A stretch of 64,000 nt of DNA, from contig NW_019091366.1 of the NCBI RefSeq assembly GCF_001949145.1, positions 1,548,799 through 1,612,798 of the forward strand, written 5' to 3'. The stretch is from Acanthaster planci (lineage: Eukaryota > Echinodermata > Asteroidea > Valvatida > Acanthasteridae). A program made the translations under genes and the position numbers. Below, in pieces: positions 50,314-59,126 of the stretch. The notes under the pieces were generated by a model. That model ran no database searches. It was not told the DNA's origin and saw only the letters and a program-made list of their open reading frames with translations. Numbering within the stretch: position 1 is the first letter of the stretch; the number at the start of each line of letters is the position of its first letter.

Positions 50314-51276
50314 AATTACTGCACCCTTATATAACCAAACGTAATGGCGGATTGAAAACTAAGGCAGGTTCAATCACTAATTAACTATTTGTCGATTCGT
50401 GACGCACCTAGCCCATGTGCAGCTAAGCTGAAGTTCAAACGACCCTGTAGTCAACCGTTGTCGGGTCATTAGATTGGAAGGGAGAGAAGTTGGCCACAGC
50501 AAGGGCAAAATGGCAAAAAATAAAAGTGAAAATGGTTGTTTACTAGCGAAATACTGTTTTTTCGACATTTTTCGCGTAACTTGTCTTGTCTCCACTGTGC
50601 TATTTAAACCAGTTTATGGCAATCAACGATGCAACCAACATTGATAGGGTGGTCGGGAATAGTTGACTCTCGACTAGTCCAACTACCGTGGACTAGGGCG
50701 CGTTCGATCAGAGTTAGCCGAACTATGGTCAATTATGGTCTTTGATCGAATTTGACCTAAATTTGTGAGAGAGCAAACTTTGGGGGAGAAAAGGAGAAAA
50801 TTCGATTGTTTTTTTTTTTAATAATGTAACCTTTCAAAGTCTTACTAAGGTGTAAGTCCACACTTGAGGGCTATCACACACTTTTGGGAAGGAGAGTAAA
50901 TGCAATTCCCCCATCAACTTTCTGTCATTATTTTTCAAAAAGAAATTTAATCCGCCCTTGACCTATAGCTGCAAAGTTCACTATCTAGCATCCGTGTATC
51001 CAGCTTCCGAAGCGGTCATGCGGCTATCCGGCTGTCAGACTTACCGACCGTCTGGTCGTGCTGTCGCCCGGCAGTTTGTATATCCACGTTACTTGCTCAG
51101 TGTTCGTTTCAGAGATAATAGGGTCGGCAATCAAATAAAACAATACATCGTAGCAAGAAATTTAACTGTGATTTTCACGAAAGTCTGGGAAGTCTCAAGA
51201 CTTCTGAAGAAAGAAGAGCAACGTTTTCAAAGTCTGTCCTCATTTAACATACTGTGTTTGTCCAAAGCTTGTTTCC
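50314..51276. other. Intergenic stretch with no recognised gene
   Basis: A + strand frame of 122 codons at 50958-51326 extends into the hairpin element copy 2 and is therefore unlikely to be a gene. Confidence 0.5.
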
Positions 51277-51450
51277 AATACGGGCGATTCACAATAGTGC
51301 GCCTCCAAGAGTTTGCAATGCGTTGACCAATCACAACGTACGAAATCTGTCGACCCTTTCCAAACTTGCATTGGGTCGACAGATTTCGCGTACTGTAATC
51401 GGTCAACGCGTCGCAAACTCTTGGAGGCGCACTATTGTGAATCTTGTATT
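51277..51450. mobile_element. Long-hairpin MITE, copy 2
   Basis: The left arm AATACGGGCGATTCACAATA and right arm TATTGTGAATCTTGTATT are inverted copies; the palindrome centre is near 51364. Both arms carry GCGCCTCCAAGAGTTTGC in opposite orientation. Arm identity looks higher than in copy 1, which suggests a more recent insertion. Confidence 0.8.
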
Positions 51451-51595
51451 GCAGTAAACAATCTTCAACCTAGTATGTGAGTGTCCTTGTAAGTTTGAAG
51501 TACAGTAAATATTCCCAACCCCATCTTGTCACCATGAAGAAATCTCAGTGACATTTGATACGTCTAAACTCTTCCGGCTCGTTGTGCCAGCACAC

Positions 51596-51775
51596 CCAGT
51601 GGCGTGACTATAGGGGCAAATTTCCGGGGTGGGGCACCGGGGGTAAAAAAATATTTTTTCAGAGGGACTCCACAAGAAAATAGGTTGCAGTTGCATTACG
51701 ACAGAGAAAATACACAGATTTCGAATGGGGGGGGGCACGTGCCCCCTACTCCATCCCGTAGTTACACAACTACAA
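51596..51775. repeat. Dispersed repeat fragment with GGGGGCACGTGCCCCC palindrome
   Basis: Starts CCCAGTGGCGTGACTATAGG and contains the palindrome GGGGGCACGTGCCCCC near 51732. The start is like that of the element at 26834. Borders are uncertain. Confidence 0.4.
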
Positions 51776-52219
51776 CTATCCAAAAATTTAAAAGGCAGCT
51801 GTCTATTTCATGCATGGTGCCTGTGAATACCGCCCTCTATCAAAATGACTGAGTGCGATCGCTCATTGGTCAAACGTTCAGCGGTATTCGGAGTCCTTGC
51901 GCACAGAATCCGCAATGGACTAACCAACAATTTCACACGATGAAATGCACCCTGTAAAAAACTATGTTCATACTGACGTAATACGAACATAGGCCTATTT
52001 CACAAATGGGCAACAGACCAATCACGAAGATACCGAATAAACGACTCTTTGCAGATAATGTTATTTAATTGACGAGTACTACTAAATCCTGACATATAAA
52101 TTCATATTTGTTATAAAATGTTATAAAATGTATGAGAACGTGTCAAAATTAGGGTTATTTAATATTTTTACGGAATTTTAATAACATTGACAGAACTTCG
52201 ATTAATGAAGGCAGCAAAT

Positions 52220-52527
52220 NNNNNNNNNNNNNNNNNNNNNNNNNNNNNNNNNNNNNNNNNNNNNNNNNNNNNNNNNNNNNNNNNNNNNNNNNNNNNNNNN
52301 NNNNNNNNNNNNNNNNNNNNNNNNNNNNNNNNNNNNNNNNNNNNNNNNNNNNNNNNNNNNNNNNNNNNNNNNNNNNNNNNNNNNNNNNNNNNNNNNNNNN
52401 NNNNNNNNNNNNNNNNNNNNNNNNNNNNNNNNNNNNNNNNNNNNNNNNNNNNNNNNNNNNNNNNNNNNNNNNNNNNNNNNNNNNNNNNNNNNNNNNNNNN
52501 NNNNNNNNNNNNNNNNNNNNNNNNNNN
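52220..52527. other. Assembly gap (308 N)
   Basis: Run of N. The true length is unknown; open frames spanning it are artefacts. Confidence 1.
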
Positions 52528-52859
52528 CCAAAATGTTTCCACACAAAGTATGTGTACAATGAACCCACAGGATTCAAATGATTCCGCAATACTGTACGGT
52601 TAACACTTTGCCACTAAAACATGACATACATAGTTTCAAATAATAAAAACAGTCCCTACTTTGTAAGGAATATATGAAATGACTTTTGTATTTTCTAATT
52701 CGAAAGACGTAAGTTTATCACATAAGTATTGACTTTAAAAGATTCAAATGAAATCTAACTTTCTACGAGTGTATCTTGTGTATTTTTACGTAATAGTTTA
52801 CGCTATTTCAGTACTGGTTTCATAACGTTTGTTATAATTCTGTTCTCTCTCCTTCTCAG

Positions 52860-52980
52860 TTCCAATCCGGTGGAAATTGCGCAAATGTTTTCTTGTGAAA
52901 AATCTACGGCTGCTTGTGTTCCACATGGCTCTCAAATTAGAAGTTCAGGAATATTGAAAGAAATGTGGAAAACGGTTTGA
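52860..52980 (+). CDS. Unassigned candidate exon beside the gap
   Basis: A very good acceptor (TCTCTCTCCTTCTCAG) precedes a 39-codon frame, SNPVEIAQMFSCEKSTAAC to GILKEMWKTV, then TGA. It needs two bases from an upstream exon, which could lie in the gap. A second frame is also open here, so the coding status is weak. Confidence 0.22.
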
Positions 52981-53977
52981 ATTACTTTAACTAAGATATA
53001 CGCTATTTTACAAATTCCTCAAGTTTTACTTGGTTTAAGTCTTTCTTCGTTTGACCTTGGCAATCCCCTCAGTTTTTTTCTAAGCTTAAAAAAGACAATT
53101 TTTGCGACGACTGAACAGAGTAAATTACGATAATAAAGTTTAGCCGTCAAATAGTAAACCCGTTCTGACAACGTGATATTGTACAGCCAAATAACATCAT
53201 CTCTTAAAATACTGAAAATAGTATGTACAAGTTTTCTGTTGGAAGGTTATGGCATTGCAACACACACACAAAATAAAAATTGCACGTGTTATGAATTGTG
53301 GTTCGTAAATACTAACGACACTTGGGACGCATTTGAGACACAAATAAATACACTGAAACAGTTTGGTACCTAACATGACATCACTCGCAATACGGACAGA
53401 TTTGTTCAATGGACTGGGCTCGAATGATTAAACGGGAAGTATTTGAGGAAATACTGTCGTTTTAGTTTCAGAATGTTTGGGATCACAGCATGTTCTTTAC
53501 TTAGATGAATGAAATATTTTGTTTTGGGTTTGGACTGCGCTTTTAAAGTTAATGTTAAAGTTTCATTTTAAAACAGGCAGGATAACAATTGTTGGGAGGT
53601 AGAAAAATATATCCAAAATATTTGTACTTCCTCAAGTTTCAGAATGAGGTAAAAAGAAGGGACTGTAATGAAAATGTTTTTTGACATGATGTGAGACATC
53701 CTGATTGTGACTGCGGTATGTGTTGGAGCTAGCATTGCACGGGACCATCTTGTGGGAGTATACCAAAAATGAGTCCCAGAGGGCGCTATTTTGAAAGCCA
53801 ATGAAAAGCTCTCCACACACATTGCGCGTGCCCGTTCTCGATCTTATATAATTCTGCGAATGAAGTTAAAAGGCTGTGCGCGCAGTCGAGTCGTGCGCAA
53901 GTGAGGTGCAGACGCATGTCACTGTTCAGAAGAGTACAGGAAGAAATTAGTTCATGTACCCTACTATACTTTCCCTT
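52981..53977. other. Downstream flank of gene C
   Basis: No gene recognised; contains (AC)n at about 53261-53271. Confidence 0.45.
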
Positions 53978-53983
53978 TTTATT
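53978..53983 (-). other. Polyadenylation signal of gene C
   Basis: Minus-strand AATAAA, 145 bases after the gene C stop codon, directly after TTTA repeats. It is the nearest signal seen, though the transcript may run further. Confidence 0.4.
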
Positions 53984-54127
53984 TAAACGGATGGCTACAA
54001 GTGAATTTTAAGATATGCACCATATTTCTGTGTATGACATGATTTTCTTTCCAAAGCATTGAGGAAGTCAGAAGAAGCTCAGATGCTTTTGCGTCTCAAG
54101 GGCAGAACCCGGTATTTCCCTTACCAT

Positions 54128-54427
54128 TTAACCCGAGATATTGAAGGCCTCGATGGTGGCAGTAGCGGCCGTCGTGTTAGAAGAATCCTGGGGGTATAGA
54201 CTGCTACAGTTACGGATCCCATTTGTGGAGCCGTCCAGATAGCTCGACATAGACAGTAGATCGGAGAGGTCGCGGTACGCGGCATCATTCACATAGTTGA
54301 AAACCTCGCGCACGATAACCAGGTCTCGTTCATGAACCCGAACATTTTGGGATGGTGGCTCGTAGTCGACAGAGGGCGTGGTGTGAATCTGCTGAAGCTC
54401 CGTCACGTCAAAGCCACAGATCCGAAG
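54128..54427 (-). CDS. Gene C exon 5 (helix D, glycosylated tail, stop)
   Basis: Acceptor CGACTTTCTAG. 99 residues beginning LRICGFDVTELQ and ending FNISG-stop. Confidence 0.72.
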   Translation of the reverse strand, partial: LRICGFDVTELQQIHTTPSVDYEPPSQNVRVHERDLVIVREVFNYVNDAAYRDLSDLLSMSSYLDGSTNGIRNCSSLYPQDSSNTTAATATIEAFNISG

Positions 54428-57400
54428 CTAGAAAGTCGATTGAAAAAGGTCTAAATATTTAAATGTGCGCCTGCACATAGTCAGAAACTTGGGCAGCTGT
54501 GTATCCTTTATGTTTTAACTAAAATGAGGGAGGTTTTTCACTGACATTTTTCATCACAGTTTCTTTGAAGGGTCTTACCCATTGCAATTTCTAATGCATC
54601 TCTTGAAAATGTACCGCCGTCTTTCTCATTTTACTTCTCGAGCAATTTCCGTTTTAAAGATTATTTTACTGCCCTTTTAACTTTTATGCTAATGCGAATA
54701 AACTTTCTTACAAGAGTTTTCTGGAAGCCTAATTTTGTGTTCTAAAACTGAATAGCAATCTCCTTAGACAGTGTCTTCAAAAAACAGCATAGCATCAGCG
54801 CCAACTGCTGTCCGATAAAGCAGACAGTGTAAATATTTGAAGAAATGCACTTTTTAGTCATTTAACCAAAGAGACGGCATATCGCTTAATACATTTTAAG
54901 AAATTCCAGTGTCGACATATATAGTCTCTCTCTTTGTCACCGATGAAGCTTGCGTATAGAGGCTTTGCGTGGTAGCCATATTGCAGAGCATTTATTTTGT
55001 TCCACAGGAAAACTTTCTTTGCGCATACCCTGTGGAACAAAAGCACTAGTCTGCAAGCTGGCAGCCATGCAAACCCTCTACAGAGCGCATAATCTGCAAC
55101 CGCTTATAATACATGTACCAGCAGGAGGCGTATATCCCCTGAAGGAAACTGTAACCCATGGCATGCAAAGTCCCTCGTCAATTAACAGTTTGCCTCCTAT
55201 TGCATCCTTTCGTACTCACTATTCTGTGGATCCCGTACAGAAGACGGCACATTCCGCTCATTGTTGCCTCCAGGGAGCTGTCGTTAAGACGCGGGATTGG
55301 AAGCTGTTCTTGATCCTGGCGCACCGTGTCCAGAGCCAGTATAAAGCTCGCCATCAAGTTTACATGGTCGTATAGAAGTTGGGCTCTCTGTCGTGCAGAA
55401 GGTGAGACCTCATTCATTAATTAAATCTTCCTGATAGCCTAGATGTCGCTTGTTGGAGGAGTAAGCGATACGCTATTGAGGTTAGGCAATGTTAATTGAT
55501 CAAGTAAACTTTCTCAACGAGTTTCTTAGCTGAAGTAAACAGACATTCTTGAATACCCCAAAACAAAATTTAAAAGGACACTGAGGTTCACACATAAAAG
55601 CAAGCAGTGAATATGCTCCTTGTTTTTATGCTACGCAATAATTTCTATATATAACCACTCCAGATGCCCCAAATCCCACAACTTCAGCGGCCATTTTGAA
55701 TTTTGTTACAGCCATGATCTGTTGGACCAGACACAGCGTCACAGCCAGACACAGTTACAGATTTAAAGCCCCAAGAATTCCATACGTCATTGTCCTTTAA
55801 AGAAACGGTTCTCGCTCTCTTTGAAACAACTTGAGGCAAAAATATAAGCTTTAATTAATCGCAATCGTGCATGAACATACATTTGTCTCTAGCAATCGAT
55901 GTCGTCTCTCAGGTGTGAATTGACTAATGTCCGGTAGAACGTCCAACTCGCACTCGACATTCAAATACTCCTCCTCGCCAAAGTACCGGTCGCTTTTCTG
56001 TAAGATGGAAGCATGGAACATGGCGTCAGCATTACTGAAGCAAAGGTGAGTGTCTATATGCGGCACTTTCTATTTTCTTAAACAACTCTCTCAAGAAATA
56101 CAAAGTAGAATCGGTACATAAGCCTGGAACTCGTTGTTAATAAATTTAAAGAAAAGAGAAACCTATTCCAACTTCCTTAGAACAAGATAGAGTCAAGATT
56201 TTCGGCAGTGAAACTGAATTTGGCGATAAGAAGTAACAAAGTCGGATTACATTGGGTTTGCACATACGTCATTTTGCAATCTGCATTAAAAAAATAGATT
56301 CTTCGTGCAAACATATTTCATCATTAATGTACCTGGCGTACAAAGAGCAGTAAATCCTTGGAGTGGCATCCCTCAAAAGAACGAAAACAAGTTTGACGTC
56401 ACAAGAACGAATTAAAACTAATACGTAACCTCTGATTTGCTTCACAGTTTCCAAGCCAACAATGTTCGTTTGTTCCGAGCGTAAGAAAATTTGTTTTTGT
56501 ATAAAATATGTATTTCAAATATTTAGACTCCTTAAATATGTCTAAATATGCATCAAATTATACATTAGTTTTGGGACATTTTGTGTTCTGTTTTCTTTCG
56601 TTGTGCAACCTTCATTTTGCTACAATTGCCTTGGTTCTGTAAGCGAGCATAATGAAGATGTCATCGTTTGTAGATGTTAACGTTAAACTGCAAAGTAATG
56701 ATTTGGGGATTCCCGCCAAAACGGCTTCACTGAGAGTGAATGGTGACCGCAGCTTTCTCGGTATTACGTCCGCTCGGCGTTCAATACATGTTCATGTACA
56801 TACACGCAGTAGTACTAGTACATGATACGTCACAATGCCGCCCACTTTATAAACAAGAGCACTGACGAAGGTTTCCTGGTTTTCGGAAACTTTTCCCCTT
56901 TAAACTTGGAAGGCTCCCTTTGTGGTTACGGTGATATTGAATCTTTAATTTCTTCCTCTGTCGGAAACATACCAAATGGAGACCTAGATTTCTTTATTCT
57001 TCAGCTACAATTACCGCCACTGCAGAAAATACTTGAAAGAGAAGGCCAATAACCTAGAAACTTGGAATCAGTATTAGATATTATGAAGTGGTCTTTGTTA
57101 ACTTCAAGAAGATGCTTGTCAGTTTACCACTCCAAAGGAAACAACTCCCAGTCCCCCCCCCCAAAAAAAACTTTAAACAGCATACAAAACAAAACTTTAA
57201 GTGTCCAAAATTATTTTAAAAATTCACCACAGGGGAAACATTGGCGATTGTCCTTTATTTACAAGTAGCGTAATACCTTATTGACAGTGAAAGTGAAAGG
57301 GGTCCGTGGTTTCCTGCTCATAATTTTGCGTAGCAAATCGCGATGGGGAGCATCTTCATTTGAGTCATTCCTGTTTAAATAATCATTACAGCGACTGGAA

Positions 57401-58899
57401 AGCAGCGTGGAAAAATTTCATAACCTGTCAGACTTCGGTTATTATTTATGTGAGGTTGAATCCACTCCTATTTTGCCTATTCTTTTTTAATCGTTCATCA
57501 TAAAACGGCGTGATAATGTTGAATAAGATGATTACAGTAACGCTTCATGTAATTTCTTATACGTGCTAATTTTGGTCAATAGGCCTATATGATCATTTGA
57601 GGATTATTTTTCTTAAACCATACATTCCACGTTTTCCTTCTTTTAATTTTAGGCTAAGAACCCTTCTAGTCAGGCTTTTTCTCACCAAAAATTAAATAAG
57701 TACAAAGCTTAAGTCTGCCCTAAACGTGACTGTGACTGGGAAGAGGTTTAAATGTACAGCTAATGTATGAAAGTGTATTCGGTTGAACATTGGGTCTTTT
57801 TTCGTCATTCTTATCACGCATTGCAGCATTACCCTCCGGGGAAATTCGAATTGATTTTGTCTGTAACTGAGACCATTGTCTAGCGACCATTAGGTAGAAC
57901 ATGTTTCGGAAAGAAAGTGATTTATTTTCTCTCAAATTCCCATTTCAATTCTGGTTCTGATTCTGGTGCTTTTAGTCCTTAGTCCAATATTAGCTGGTAC
58001 AACAGAGTTCACGAGACTTTGGAATGATTTTGAAATACATTTTCTATGATCATAAATTACGTCTAGTGACAGTGCCTCAAATGATAACGGTATTGAAGTC
58101 CAAGCAATGTGAAAATGGAGTACATGTACTCAACATTCTAAAACTTACAATAAGTTTTTTCATGGGATTCGACGAGTGTTGAAATATCAAGTACCTATAC
58201 CTCTTGGGGAAATATGGATGCTCTTTGATTGGTAGTACTGAAACAGACACTGAATTGATTGCATTAAATTGACGGATTTTTCTAGGGCCTTGTTTTTCAG
58301 ACTATGCCGTCTTGCACCATACAGTCGTCCCCTTTCCTAATCCTCAAAGGACAAAAGAGGTCGATACTTACAACTATCTCGTTCAGATCGAACATGCTTC
58401 TTCTGTTGGTTTGAAGGAAGTGTTCCATTCCCGGGAGGAGTAGCGGCTCGTCCAGTTGATCCACGAAACCATCAGAGCTGGGGCCCGTCGTCAGGAGCGC
58501 CTTGTCCACGGCGTGAATCAGACATAACGGCTCGGCGGAGTCTGCTCTCATCCTGGTGGTCAGCATAGCGCCCAGCCCAACGCTGGGCGTCGTCGCCGGC
58601 ATTGTGAGGGGATCGTCATCGATTAGATTGGGAATAGGAGTGGCTGGTATGGACGTGGACAAACCTACAACTGTTGCCAGTCGACATCCCCCCCCCAAAA
58701 AAGGAGAGAAAAATGTAGAATAATCAGCAAATGTTGAGCTTTGTCTGGCAGCAACACGTAACGGTGTTGAGTGCATTTCAAATCTCTTTCCAAAATCAGA
58801 ACTCAATGGGCTAAAGTATGTCTCAAAATAATAATAATATAAGTGAAAAGCACTCAATTATTAATGTAACTCACCCAAGATGAATACTGCAAAATACAT
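54128..58899 (-). CDS. Cytokine-like gene C: predicted secreted four-helix protein with five-exon structure
   Basis: Five exons (58899-58875, 58664-58372, 55997-55881, 55387-55220, 54427-54128) join at GT/AG sites with phases 1,0,0,0 to give about 300 aa. The signal peptide is MYFAVFILGLSTSIPA, again split by a phase 1 intron at Gly. A spacer of about 65 residues precedes helix A (about 84-106, GMEHFLQTNRRSMFDLNEIV). The AB loop exon has RYFGEEEYLNVE and LPDI, like gene B. Helix B is about 149-173 (LLYDHVNLMASFI to VRQDQEQ), helix C about 181-201, and helix D about 234-261 (ERDLVIVREVFNYV to DLSDL). The last exon has IC near its start, as in genes A and B. The C-terminal tail has NCS, NTT and NIS glycosylation sites. 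The 1-0-0-0 phase pattern is that of IL-6, G-CSF and growth hormone genes as I remember them. The long second exon makes helix A the least certain part. Confidence 0.68.
55220..55387 (-). CDS. Gene C exon 4 (helices B and C)
   Basis: Acceptor TGCACGACAG, donor ATA|GTGAGT. 56 residues, phase 0 at both ends, aligning with the ATHY-x-IL-x-x-F segment of genes A and B. Confidence 0.72.
55881..55997 (-). CDS. Gene C exon 3 (AB loop)
   Basis: Acceptor CCATCTTACAG, donor GTATGT. 39 residues, phase 0 at both ends: KSDRYFGEEEY, ELDVLPDI and ERRHRLLETN. In genes A and B this segment is fused to the next exon. Confidence 0.7.
56005..58371 (-). other. Gene C intron 2
   Basis: 2.4 kb. Short frames at 56269-56454 (minus) and 56822-57052 (+) lack convincing splice support. 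A TATA-like TTTATAAAC near 56848 with TACGTCA upstream on the + strand has no recognisable gene after it. Confidence 0.5.
58372..58664 (-). CDS. Gene C exon 2 (spacer and helix A)
   Basis: Acceptor CAGTTGTAG, donor GTT|GTAAGT. 97 residues from LSTSIPATP to NEIV. Proline- and threonine-rich at first, then amphipathic. Phase 1 in, phase 0 out. Confidence 0.65.
58875..58899 (-). CDS. Gene C exon 1 (coding part)
   Basis: ATG at 58899-58897, then YFAVFIL and one base of Gly before GTGAGT. The exon may run back unspliced to a transcription start near 59000, or start at an acceptor (TATACAG) just before 58900. Confidence 0.6.
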
Positions 58900-59027
58900 T
58901 CTGTATACAAGCAAGTTGTCCTTTAACTCAGGGTATCTTTTCATTGAAATAAATAAAAGGTCGTGATTTTTGTCTCTTTCTTGTTGCTGTCAAGTCTTCA
59001 ATCTGAGAGCACGGTCATCATCTCTGT

Positions 59028-59126
59028 CCTTTATATGCCCTCGAATGTATGTCTTTTTCTGTTGCGAAAGCATACTTGTATGAATGAAAATAAAAATAGA
59101 TACTTTACCTTGTCAGGATTACGTAA
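59028..59126 (-). promoter_or_regulatory. Probable promoter of gene C (TATA box and TTACGTAA site)
   Basis: Minus-strand CATATAAAGG at about 59028-59037 places transcription start near 59000, about 100 bases before the ATG. The palindrome TTACGTAA (59119-59126), a C/EBP and PAR-bZIP/NFIL3 type site, and TTTCGCAAC (about 59061-59069), a C/EBP-like half site, lie upstream. Confidence 0.45.

Noticed and set aside
52155-52603. Frames spanning the run of N
   Set aside because: The gap has no sequence; these frames are artefacts.
57720-57935. 71-codon minus frame considered as an extra helix exon of gene C
   Set aside because: An acceptor-like CTAG is present, but no phase-matched donor, and the residues do not fit the family helices.
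58372-58664. Gene C exon 2 read as a B-C helix exon of a fourth gene
   Set aside because: I first aligned it with helices B and C, but a phase 1 signal-peptide exon (58899-58875) joins to it and its phase 0 end joins to 55997-55881, so one five-exon gene explains everything.
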